DNA of 64,000 nucleotides from Singulisphaera sp. GP187 (lineage in GTDB: Bacteria; Planctomycetota; Phycisphaerae; Phycisphaerales; SM1A02): positions 159,978 to 223,977 of the forward strand of contig CAMBMO010000002.1 of the NCBI GenBank assembly GCA_945868805.1, in the 5' to 3' direction. Numbering within the stretch: position 1 is the first letter of the stretch; every line of letters starts with the position of its first letter. The notes beneath the pieces were generated by a model, which was given only the letters and a program-made list of their open reading frames with translations, was not told the DNA's origin and ran no database searches. Below are positions 20,497 through 29,126 of the stretch, in pieces. A program made the position numbers and the translations under genes.

Positions 20497-21654
20497 ATGA
20501 TGGCAGTCGAACGCGACTATTACGAAGTCCTTTCCATCGAACGTGCGGCCAACGGCGACGAGGTCAAGCGCGCCTATCGCCGGATGGCGATGAAGTGGCA
20601 TCCAGATCGGAATCCGGGAGACCCCAAGGCCGAAGTCGAATTCAAAGCTTGCGCGGAAGCGTACGAAGTGCTCTCGGATCCCGAGCGCAAACAGCTCTAC
20701 GACACGCACGGCCACGCGGGACTCCGGCAAAGACCTGGCCATGACTTCTCGCGGATGCGCCCCGATGACATCTTCTCGATTTTCAACGACATCTTTGGTG
20801 GAAGTGGCGGTGGATCGAGTCATGGCCGACGCGGACCAGTGCGTGGATACGATCTTGAAACCAGCGTCGAGATCGAACTGCTCGATGTGCTCAATGGCAA
20901 GGATGTCGAAGTTGCGTTCACCCGTCGTGATGTCTGTGGGTCCTGCGAAGGATCGGGTGCAAAGTCCGGCACGAAGCCGATCAAATGCCCAACATGCGGT
21001 GGCGGTGGACAAGTTGCGCAACAAGGGCTCGGCGGAATGTTTCGGATGGTCACCACATGCCCCAACTGTCGTGGTCGCGGACAGGTCATCACCGAATTCT
21101 GCCCCGAGTGCAGAGGTCATGGTCGCGTACCAAAGAAGCGTAAGCTTAATGTGAAAATTCCGGCCGGTATTTCGGACGGACAAGTCATTCGTGTTTCAGG
21201 CGAAGGCGAACCACCTCCTCCTGAAGCCGATCCAGCTGGCAAGGGACCGCGTGGCGACCTGCATGTCGTGATCAGCGTGACCGAACATGAAGCGTTCGAG
21301 CGCGTCGAAGACGACCTCGTGACCGCGCACGATGTTAGCTTTCCGCTCGCAACACTTGGAGGAATGACGACGATCGAAACCCTCGACGGATTGAGGAAGA
21401 TCGAAATTCCCAAAGGAACTCAGCACGGCGCAGTCATCACGATCGAAGGATCTGGTTTGCCGCACCTGCGATCGCCGAAAGTCCGTGGAAATTTGCGGGT
21501 CGGGATGTGCATTCGTGTTCCGAATAAGATCACCCCGGAACAAAGGGAATTGCTGGAGCAGTTCGCGAAGACCCAGACGAATCCGGACGAAGAGATTCGA
21601 CCCGCGGGCAAGGGTGTCTGGAAGAAGATCAAGGACTCGATTGCAGGAAGCTGA
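20497..21654 (+). CDS. dnaJ: Chaperone DnaJ
   Basis: DYYEVLSIERAANGDEVKRAYRRMAMKWHPDRNPGD, Gly-rich region, four CxxCxGxG-type zinc motifs. Confidence 0.95.
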   Translation: MMAVERDYYEVLSIERAANGDEVKRAYRRMAMKWHPDRNPGDPKAEVEFKACAEAYEVLSDPERKQLYDTHGHAGLRQRPGHDFSRMRPDDIFSIFNDIFGGSGGGSSHGRRGPVRGYDLETSVEIELLDVLNGKDVEVAFTRRDVCGSCEGSGAKSGTKPIKCPTCGGGGQVAQQGLGGMFRMVTTCPNCRGRGQVITEFCPECRGHGRVPKKRKLNVKIPAGISDGQVIRVSGEGEPPPPEADPAGKGPRGDLHVVISVTEHEAFERVEDDLVTAHDVSFPLATLGGMTTIETLDGLRKIEIPKGTQHGAVITIEGSGLPHLRSPKVRGNLRVGMCIRVPNKITPEQRELLEQFAKTQTNPDEEIRPAGKGVWKKIKDSIAGS

Positions 21655-21662
21655 AAGATGAG

Positions 21663-22199
21663 ATGACGATGAGCGAAACGACGAAGCAACCAGACGAGAG
21701 GATCGATCCAGAGGCGGATCCCATCGCGGACCAGACCACGGTCCTCGCTCAGATGCAATTGCAGGTCGAAGAGAAACAGCAGGCGTACCTTCGTGTTCTT
21801 GCCGACTTTCAGAACTTCAAGCGACGTGCCATCGAGAACGAAGCGCGTGCTCGGGATCATGGAGTCAGTCAGGTGGCACGAGCGATCGTCCCGGTGCTTG
21901 AAAACATGGATCTGGCTCTCGGACACGATCTCCGTTCGCTCGAAGCGAGCAAGCTCGCCGACGCGGTCGAACTGATGCGCGGCGAACTCCTGAAGGCACT
22001 CGCGCAGTGCGGCATCGAACGGATCGCTCCCCTGCCAGGTGCAGAATTTGACCCGCACTATCACGAAGCTGTCATGCAGCAACCCGCCGACAAGATCGCG
22101 CCGGGTCGAATCGCGCACTGCCTGCAGGCGGGCTATCGCTATGGAGAAGTGCCTTTGCGAAGTGCGAAGGTCGCAGTCACTCCCCAGCCGGATTCCTGA
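21663..22199 (+). CDS. grpE: Nucleotide exchange factor GrpE
   Basis: YLRVLADFQNFKRRAIENEARARDHG..PVLENMDLAL ... PLPGAEFDPHYHEAVMQQPAD..GYRYGEVPLRSAKVAV. Confidence 0.92.
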   Translation: MTMSETTKQPDERIDPEADPIADQTTVLAQMQLQVEEKQQAYLRVLADFQNFKRRAIENEARARDHGVSQVARAIVPVLENMDLALGHDLRSLEASKLADAVELMRGELLKALAQCGIERIAPLPGAEFDPHYHEAVMQQPADKIAPGRIAHCLQAGYRYGEVPLRSAKVAVTPQPDS

Positions 22200-22715
22200 A
22201 TGCCCACATACGAATATGTCTGCCGCGCATGTGGCCACGAGTTTGAGCAGTTTCAACCAATCACTTCATCGCCAGTGAAGACTTGCCCGAAGTGCAAGCG
22301 AAAGCGCGTCGAACGCAAGATCGGCATTGGCGCTGGGGTGCTCTTCAAGGGCGGCGGGTTCTACGAAACGGACTATCGAAGCGATTCTTATCGCAAGTCA
22401 GAAGAGGCAGAAAAGAAGGAGTCCGAGAAGAAGCCGGAACCGGAAAAGGCAGAAGCAACGAAGACACCAGAGAAAACAGCGGAGAAGACAGCAGAGAAAC
22501 CAACAGAGAGGCCCGAAGACAAGCCGGCGGCGAAAGAAACAACATCGGACACACCCAAGGAGACGCCCAAGAAATCAGCGGCGACTCCACAAGACAAACA
22601 ACCCAAGAGATCCGCCCGCCAAGGTCGCGGCTTCGGAAACCTCAAGCAATCAACACAAATGAAAGCAATACAAGTGAAATCAAAGACAATGAAAGCAAAG
22701 AAGAAAACAAAGTGA
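22200..22715 (+). CDS. FmdB-family zinc ribbon protein with Lys/Glu-rich tail
   Basis: MPTYEYVCRACGHEFEQFQPITSSPVKTCPKCKRKRVERKIGIGAGVLFKGGGFYETDYR. Confidence 0.9.
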   Translation: MPTYEYVCRACGHEFEQFQPITSSPVKTCPKCKRKRVERKIGIGAGVLFKGGGFYETDYRSDSYRKSEEAEKKESEKKPEPEKAEATKTPEKTAEKTAEKPTERPEDKPAAKETTSDTPKETPKKSAATPQDKQPKRSARQGRGFGNLKQSTQMKAIQVKSKTMKAKKKTK

Positions 22716-25099
22716 GTGAAACATTCAGACATCAGATATTGAACCACCTCGGACACAACGGGTATCAACCCGTGCGACAGCGCGAACTTGAAAAACAGAT
22801 GCGCGTTCTGGAGGATCAGGCGCAAGAATTCCGCGCGACTCTCGACGCGCTCGCGACCGAGGACTACATCGACATCAGCAACGACGACATCGTTCGCTTG
22901 ACCCGATTCAAGGACGAGACGATCGGGCGAATTCGGATCAGTCCGCGTGGCAATGGCAGCGGATTTGTGATTCCAGACATTCCAAGTCGCGAGGGCGACC
23001 TCTATGTGGCCGATTGCGATACCGGTGGCGCCATTAGTGGCGACCGTGTTCGTGTGGCAATCATTCGCAAGGGAAAGGACTGGGACCGCGCACCCGACAC
23101 TCGCCCAACAGGTCGCGTGGTCGAAATCATCGAGCGCAAGCAAACACGCTTCGCTGGGCGATTGGAAATGGAAGGACGCGGATGGATCGTCGTCCCGGAT
23201 GGGCGCAGTCTGACCGAACCAATCGTTGTTCGTGACCCCGGCGCGAAGGACGCGAAGGTTGGCGACAAGGTCATCTGCGAGATCACGCGGTTTCCAGATG
23301 CCCGCGCGCGCGCTGAAGGAGTGATCACCCAGCGTCTTGGCGCCGCGGGCGAGCCCGACGCCGAAACGAAATCCGTGATGGTGACATACGACTTGCATGA
23401 GGAGTTTCCACCGGAAGCACTCGAGGAAGCGGCGGACGCGGCGAGAAGCTTCGAGTCTCATCGAGAAGGTCCCTGGGATGGTCGCGAAGATTTGACCGGC
23501 ACGTCGATCTTTACGATCGATCCACCAGATGCACGAGATTTTGACGATGCGATTTCGATCGCCTTCGACGCAGTCAAGGAAGAGTGGACGCTGGGAGTGC
23601 ACATCGCCGACGTCGCATCGTTCGTAGCACGCGGAAGTGCGCTCGATGTCGAGGCACGATTGCGTGGAAACAGCGCGTATCTGCCCCGCAAGGTCATTCC
23701 GATGCTCCCCGAGACACTCTCCAACGGAGTCTGCTCTTTGCAAGAAGGCGTCGCGCGATTTACCAAGAGCGCGTTCATGACCTTCGACAAGAACGGGCGT
23801 GTGCTTTACGAGCGATACGCATCGACGGTCATCAAGTCGCGCAAGCGCATGACATACCTCGAGGCGCAGGCGATCATCGACGGCGACTTGAACGAGGCGC
23901 GCAAGCAGGCGAAGACCGAAACCCATGTCGATGAGCTACTCATTGAAGAACTGCGGCTCTGCGATAGGCTTGCCAAGATCCTCCAGGTGCGGAGGCTCAA
24001 GGATGGAATGCTGGTGCTCGCACTTCCCGAGAGCGAGCTGGTTTACGGCGATGACGGCCGAGTGACGGATGTCGAACCGGAAGACAGTGCATTCACGCAC
24101 AAGTTGATCGAAATGTTCATGGTCGAGGCGAACGAAGCGGTTGCACGGCTCTTCGCATCGCTCTCGATTCCCGCGCTTCGGCGCATTCATCCCGAGCCAT
24201 CGTTCCACGATGTCGAAGAGCTTCGGATGTACGCGCGTTCCGCGAAAATTCGGCTTCCCGAAATTCCAACACGCAAGGATCTTCAGGCATTGCTCGACGC
24301 TGTGCGCGGCACCGAGAGCGAGCGTGCGATCAACTTCGCAGTCTTGCGATCGATGTCGAAGGCGACATATGCCCCTGCGCTCGTCGGGCATTTCGCGCTC
24401 GCGAGCGAGCACTATCTGCATTTCACGAGCCCGATTCGCAGATATCCCGATCTCGTCACCCACCGCATGCTCGAAGCATGGACGGAAATGACCGACAACG
24501 GTCGAACACCCCCTGGCGGCAAGCGCCGCCGAGAACTGCTGGACAAATTGCGCACGGACCCACGGGTCGAGAATGCGGACGCACTCGTTGAATGCGGGTC
24601 TCACTGCAGCGAGACCGAAGTGAACGCAGAAAGCGCTGAGCGCGAGCTGCGAAGTTTCTTGGTTCTGCAATTCCTCAATGACAATTTCCTCGGGCAGACG
24701 CTCAAGGGCGTCATCACCGGAGTCTCACCAGGTGGCGGCGGGGTCTTTGTGCTCCTTGACCGCTTCCTTGCAGATGGAATGATCAGACTGCGCGAGATCG
24801 GTTCGGGCGAGCGTTGGCAGAAGCAAGAATCGACCGGCAGGATGACTTCGCCGCGAAGTGGCGCGAGTCTCGGCGTAGGCGATGCTGTCGAAGTGAAAAT
24901 TGCAAACATTAATCTCTCGATGCGTCAGATGGAATTGAGTCTCGTGAAGGTCGTGAAGAAGTCGAGTGTCGGCGGCGGCGACGACACCATTCGTGGCAAG
25001 CGCGATAAAGGTTTCGTCGGTGGTCGCGGCGCGCCACGCAGCGAACGAGGCCACAAGAAAGGCTTCAAACAAGGACGACGAGGCAAGAGGGGGAAGTAG
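22712..25099 (+). CDS. rnr: Ribonuclease R (RNB family)
   Basis: TIDPPDARDFDDAISI, HFTSPIRRYPDLVTHRML, C-terminal S1 domain and basic tail; likely GTG start overlapping the fmdB stop (KVSETFRHQIL). Confidence 0.93.
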   Translation: MSETFRHQILNHLGHNGYQPVRQRELEKQMRVLEDQAQEFRATLDALATEDYIDISNDDIVRLTRFKDETIGRIRISPRGNGSGFVIPDIPSREGDLYVADCDTGGAISGDRVRVAIIRKGKDWDRAPDTRPTGRVVEIIERKQTRFAGRLEMEGRGWIVVPDGRSLTEPIVVRDPGAKDAKVGDKVICEITRFPDARARAEGVITQRLGAAGEPDAETKSVMVTYDLHEEFPPEALEEAADAARSFESHREGPWDGREDLTGTSIFTIDPPDARDFDDAISIAFDAVKEEWTLGVHIADVASFVARGSALDVEARLRGNSAYLPRKVIPMLPETLSNGVCSLQEGVARFTKSAFMTFDKNGRVLYERYASTVIKSRKRMTYLEAQAIIDGDLNEARKQAKTETHVDELLIEELRLCDRLAKILQVRRLKDGMLVLALPESELVYGDDGRVTDVEPEDSAFTHKLIEMFMVEANEAVARLFASLSIPALRRIHPEPSFHDVEELRMYARSAKIRLPEIPTRKDLQALLDAVRGTESERAINFAVLRSMSKATYAPALVGHFALASEHYLHFTSPIRRYPDLVTHRMLEAWTEMTDNGRTPPGGKRRRELLDKLRTDPRVENADALVECGSHCSETEVNAESAERELRSFLVLQFLNDNFLGQTLKGVITGVSPGGGGVFVLLDRFLADGMIRLREIGSGERWQKQESTGRMTSPRSGASLGVGDAVEVKIANINLSMRQMELSLVKVVKKSSVGGGDDTIRGKRDKGFVGGRGAPRSERGHKKGFKQGRRGKRGK

Positions 25100-25126
25100 A
25101 AGCGCGGGGAGATTGCCCATCTTTAG

Positions 25127-25171
25127 CTGTTTCGTCTATTTCGTTTGTTGCGTTTGTTTCGTTTGAGCGTA
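25127..25171. repeat. Degenerate 9-bp tandem repeat (ctgtttcgt/ctatttcgt/ttgttgcgt/ttgtttcgt/...)
   Basis: Read directly; about five degenerate units just after the rnr stop. Confidence 0.7.
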
Positions 25172-25195
25172 GAGTCTCACAGACGAAGTACCGCC

Positions 25196-25684
25196 ATGCG
25201 AACGCAACGATCTGATCTTTCCGCCGGCATCGCCGCTCCTCTGTCCCCCACCGATTTAGATATGCGCCTCGCACGGGAATCCAGCCGACGCCTCGCGCAT
25301 CTCGCGAATCGCACACGTGCTCTTCGACTCTCCCCTGCCCAACTCTCGCCGAAGGAACTTGGCAGCGAACCGATCGAGCTTCCCGCGCCTGCGGTCCGAC
25401 TGCTCGTGCAGGCACTCTCAGCAATGGCGAGTGGTCGAACCGTGATTCTCACGCCCCTTGACGCCGAACTCACCACGCAACAGGCCGCGGACCTGCTTGG
25501 GGTCTCTCGGCCGTTCATCGTGAAGCAGGTAACGACCAACAAAATTCCTTCCAGGCGCGTTGGTTCGCACCGACGCATTCTGTACGTCGATCTGATGAAG
25601 TACAAGGACCGAATCGATGCCACGCGCCAGAAAGTGCTCGACAAATTGACCGCCGAGGCTCAGAAGTTGAAGCTCGGGTATTGA
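25196..25684 (+). CDS. Excisionase-family (MerR-like) HTH protein, probable antitoxin of a PIN toxin
   Basis: LTTQQAADLLGVSRPFIVKQVTTNKIPSRRVGSHRRILYVDLMKYKDRID; immediately followed by a PIN-like start. Confidence 0.78.
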   Translation: MRTQRSDLSAGIAAPLSPTDLDMRLARESSRRLAHLANRTRALRLSPAQLSPKELGSEPIELPAPAVRLLVQALSAMASGRTVILTPLDAELTTQQAADLLGVSRPFIVKQVTTNKIPSRRVGSHRRILYVDLMKYKDRIDATRQKVLDKLTAEAQKLKLGY

Positions 25685-25717
25685 TCGAGGTGCTGCCGGG
25701 CATCTGCGAACACCACG

Positions 25718-26175
25718 ATGCATCACTCGCCGGCCGTCGTGCTTGATTCCTGCGTGCTCTATCGAGCACCTCTGTGCGACCAGCTCATTCGACTCTCGCT
25801 CGCGAGGTTTTTTCGAGGACCGTGGACAGCGCAGATTCACGAGGAATGGATCGGAGCACTCTTGCGCAACCGCCGAGGTGATTCGTCGACTCGTCGATAC
25901 TCGCACACTCGTCAAGGTTGGTTGCGGCATCTACTCGCATGCAGAATGCGCGGCACGATCTGCCTGCTCTCGGCGCTCCAGTACCACGGCATCGGGACTC
26001 AACTTCCTCACAAAGTCTGGATGATGATCGACCGTCGCGCACATTGCCAACACATCGATGCGCCACCCATGCGATGCGTCCTCGCATCTGCCCGCGCGCG
26101 CACGACGGGTGTCGAGCGGGTCGAAATCGACGGCGATTCGGATCCATCCTGCGCCCCTACCTCGAAGCACTCGCG
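25718..26175 (+). pseudogene. Truncated PIN-domain toxin fused to a frameshifted AbiEi-like antitoxin remnant
   Basis: Frame 2: VVLDSCVLYRAPLCDQLIRLSLARFFRGPWTAQIHEEWIGALLRNR (PIN N-terminus). Frame 3: EVIRRLVDTRTLVKVGCGIYS (AbiEi-like wing). Back to frame 2: GTICLLSALQYHGIGTQLPHKVWMMIDRRAHCQHIDAPPMRCVLAS (AbiEi-like). Confidence 0.6.
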
Positions 26176-26237
26176 TGACAAACCAAAAGAGCGCGGGTGG
26201 CGATGCCACCGAAGCCCGGTCAGTTATGCTTGCGTTC

Positions 26238-26774
26238 ATGAGCACCATCAACACCCCGAACGCCATGTACTCCATGCAAACTGCTCGCGACGCGCACACT
26301 TGGCTGCGCTGGCTCACCGGACGAACTCTTGACGCTGCGGCGGCACTACCCGATGCTGACTATCGCCGCGAGTTTCCCATTGGCATGGGAAGTGTCCACG
26401 CGACACTCGTACACCTCGTCGGGGCTGAAAATGTTTGGATCAGCGCGCTCGGAGGCGATTCCGCTGTGGCGATCATGCGCAGCGAGGAACTTCCCGACAT
26501 CGCTTCGATCCGTGTGGCATTTACGAAAGTGCGCGCACGATGGGATTCGTATCTCGCACGGATTACTCCAGCCGAGTGCGAACGCGTGGTCTTGCGCATT
26601 CGCGATGGTCGCGAGGTTCGCCAAAGCGCCGCAGACGTGATCATGCAATTGCCAACTCATGCGCTTTATCACAACGCGCAGATCTCGTTCATGTTCCGCA
26701 GTATGGGACATGCGCTTCCAGATTCAAGTTGGATTATCTGGGGGAGAGAACGGCTCGCCAGCGCCATGCAATAG
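26238..26774 (+). CDS. DinB-family protein
   Basis: GSVHATLVHLVGAENVWISAL ... VIMQLPTHALYHNAQISFMFRSMG with DinB-type His pattern. Confidence 0.82.
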   Translation: MSTINTPNAMYSMQTARDAHTWLRWLTGRTLDAAAALPDADYRREFPIGMGSVHATLVHLVGAENVWISALGGDSAVAIMRSEELPDIASIRVAFTKVRARWDSYLARITPAECERVVLRIRDGREVRQSAADVIMQLPTHALYHNAQISFMFRSMGHALPDSSWIIWGRERLASAMQ

Positions 26775-26887
26775 GACCAGCGCCATGCAATAGGGCCAGC
26801 GCCATGCAATAGGACCAGCGCCATGCAATAGGACCAGCGCCATGCAATAGGGCCAGCGCCATGCAATAGGACTAGCGCTGCGCAATA
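26758..26887. repeat. 19-bp tandem repeat (gccatgcaataggaccagc), about 6-7 copies
   Basis: Read directly; first copy contains the C-terminal codons and TAG stop of the DinB gene, last copy is degenerate (gactagcgctgcgcaataag). Confidence 0.95.
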
Positions 26888-26889
26888 AG

Positions 26890-27609
26890 TCACCCCGCGA
26901 AACACTCCTTCAAGAATCCTTCAAGACGCGTGAACGCGCGCGCGCAGGTGGTCGCGTCGAAGTTCATGCCGCTTGCCTTGTCCTGAGCCGCTGGATTTGT
27001 GAACGCGTGAACGGTGTTTCCGTACACATCGATCTCCCACCGTGCCCCTGCTGAGGTCATCTCCTTCGTCAGCGCAAGCATCGCATCGGGCGGTGCGAGC
27101 GGATCATCGAAGCCGTGCATCGCGAGGACACGTGCTGTGATTGGTTGTTGCGGTCCAAGATTTGGCGCAGTGAAGAGCCCGTGGAATGCGGCAACGCCGA
27201 TGACGCCGGGGATCCCTGCTCGCGCGCAGTCGAGCGCGCAGAGCCCGCCGAAGCAGAATCCCATCACGACGATTTTCTTTCCGTCCGCTCCAGGAATCCG
27301 TTGAGCGGCGGCGACTGTCGCGCGGAGTCGCTCGCGAAGCATCGCGCGATCGGCGATAAACGGATTCATCAGCGCAGCGCAGGATTCGCTCTCGGTACCA
27401 ATCTGGTGCCGTCCATACAGATCCGCGGCGAACGCGATGTAGCCCATCGCAGCGACCTCCTTCGTACGTTGGTCCATGAGCGCATCGCGACCGCTCCAGT
27501 GATGGCAGATCACGACAACCGGCGCTGGAAGATCGAGTGCCGCTTTGCGCGCAACGAATCCTTCGCAAGGCAGATCGCCACACGCATACTTGTAAATCTC
27601 ATGTTGCAT
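26890..27609 (-). CDS. Dienelactone hydrolase family protein
   Basis: VVVICHHWSGRDALMDQRTKEVAAMGYIAFAADLYG ... VVMGFCFGGLCALDCARAG ... nucleophile G-F-C-F-G-G. Confidence 0.9.
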   Translation of the reverse strand: MQHEIYKYACGDLPCEGFVARKAALDLPAPVVVICHHWSGRDALMDQRTKEVAAMGYIAFAADLYGRHQIGTESESCAALMNPFIADRAMLRERLRATVAAAQRIPGADGKKIVVMGFCFGGLCALDCARAGIPGVIGVAAFHGLFTAPNLGPQQPITARVLAMHGFDDPLAPPDAMLALTKEMTSAGARWEIDVYGNTVHAFTNPAAQDKASGMNFDATTCARAFTRLEGFLKECFAG

Positions 27610-27648
27610 GGAGGGAGGTTTTACCTGTTCGTGCGCGAAGGCGTGTGT

Positions 27649-27690
27649 CGCGGGCAGATCGCGCCCTTTGAACGGCGTGACCTGCCCGCA
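27649..27690. repeat. REP-like imperfect palindrome, shares gaacggcgtgacytgcccgca with 39270
   Basis: GCGGGCAG-A-TCGCGCC-ctttgaac-GGCGTGA-C-CTGCCCGC stem-loop. Confidence 0.6.
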
Positions 27691-27773
27691 GGGCGGGGTT
27701 TACGAAAAATGGGGGCGGTTACGAGAACCCATTGGCGAAGCTCTAGAGTCCGGTCCTTGAAGGGAGACGGAAG

Positions 27774-29126
27774 ATGATGATCGAATTAATAGTGGCGGGA
27801 TCACTCATGGCGGATGCGCAGTGGAAGCACCGAGCGCGACTCGACGCACCGAAAGAAATGTTGCCGTTGGGTCTTGGTGCGGCAGTCGCTGCGAGCGAAA
27901 CGGGCTGGATCGCAGTGGGTTGCGGGCGTGACTCGGATATCGGCACGGACGCAGGAGCAGTCGCGATCTGGCGTAGTGAAAGTGAAGGGATTCGCTTCGA
28001 GGAAGTTGTCGCACACCCAAGCAACCGGCGCGACTGCGCATTCGGCGCAGCGCTCGCGCTCGATCAACTCGCAAGTGTGCTCGTGATCGGTGCACCTAAC
28101 GAAGATGGGCGGGGCGAGTGGCCCGACGATTTTCAAATGGGACGGGTGTATCTCTGCGAGTGGCGAGAGCGATGGAAGGTCCGCGCCACAATCGAGTCTC
28201 CGCATCCCGGCATCGGCGCACACTTCGGAGCAGTCGTCGCCACAGATGGCACCCGAATCGTCGTTGGTTCACCTGATCACAGCGGTGCCGGATTCGCGAG
28301 CGGGCGTGCAGATGTCTTTATCCGCCACGGAGATTCGTGGGTCTGCGAGGGAGCGTTACTTGCGCCCGACGACGGCAGTGGTTCCATTTCAGGACGAAGA
28401 TTTGGAACGAGCCTCGCAATCAGCAAGGACACGATCATCGTCGGCTCGCCACAGTCCAGCGGCGTTGGCTATTCAAGCGGTCGCGCCGACATCTTCAGAC
28501 TCTGCAAGGATGGATGGCAACACTCTGCGCGAGTCGACGCGCCTTCGCCACAATCCAGCGCGATGTTTGGAATGAGCGTGGCGATCTGGAGTGATCGACG
28601 CACGCTCCGAGAGGCAATCGCCATCGGAGCACCAGGAGAGACGCCCACGCAGTCGCAGTCATTCCCGAAGCATGCTGGCGTCGTTCACTTGTACGACAGT
28701 CACGGCGCTGGAACAGAATTGGAACGATGGACTCTCTCCACCACACTCACCTCGCCACAACCCTGGTGCGGGAGCGCGCAGTTTCGTCCCGAGGCATTTG
28801 GAATGTCGATGGCGCTTCGACTGGGAGTGATCGCAATCGGCGCATCGGAGTCGTGCAATCCGGCAGTGGCCGGCGAGGGACACGAAGAGGGCGAAGGTAG
28901 CGGAGCGGTGTATGTGTTTCGCTCGACGGATTTATCGGCTGACACAGGCAATTCGCCGTGGACCTTCGATGCACGCATCACCGCTCCAGATGCCGCACTT
29001 GAAGTGCACGACGGCTATCGAATCGCGCTCGGTTTCGGTCATCGCCCCCTGCTCATCGTTGGTCGGCTGGGAAACCCGGACCTGTCGCCAGGACCGGGGA
29101 GAGCGAATGTCTATGAAAGACCGTAA
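27774..29126 (+). CDS. FG-GAP repeat protein
   Basis: Repeated 'FGxxVAxxGxxIVVGSP' style units (GAVVATDGTRIVVGSPDHSG, GTSLAISKDTIIVGSPQSSG, GMSVAIWSDR..IAIGAPGE). Confidence 0.8.
   Translation: MMIELIVAGSLMADAQWKHRARLDAPKEMLPLGLGAAVAASETGWIAVGCGRDSDIGTDAGAVAIWRSESEGIRFEEVVAHPSNRRDCAFGAALALDQLASVLVIGAPNEDGRGEWPDDFQMGRVYLCEWRERWKVRATIESPHPGIGAHFGAVVATDGTRIVVGSPDHSGAGFASGRADVFIRHGDSWVCEGALLAPDDGSGSISGRRFGTSLAISKDTIIVGSPQSSGVGYSSGRADIFRLCKDGWQHSARVDAPSPQSSAMFGMSVAIWSDRRTLREAIAIGAPGETPTQSQSFPKHAGVVHLYDSHGAGTELERWTLSTTLTSPQPWCGSAQFRPEAFGMSMALRLGVIAIGASESCNPAVAGEGHEEGEGSGAVYVFRSTDLSADTGNSPWTFDARITAPDAALEVHDGYRIALGFGHRPLLIVGRLGNPDLSPGPGRANVYERP

Noticed and set aside
22388-23926. 512-aa minus-strand ORF opposite fmdB/rnr
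   Set aside because: Antisense to conserved RNase R; no domain pattern; explained by lack of stops in the complementary frame.
26758-26887. Possible CRISPR array
   Set aside because: Units are contiguous 19-bp tandem copies without spacers and no cas genes are nearby.
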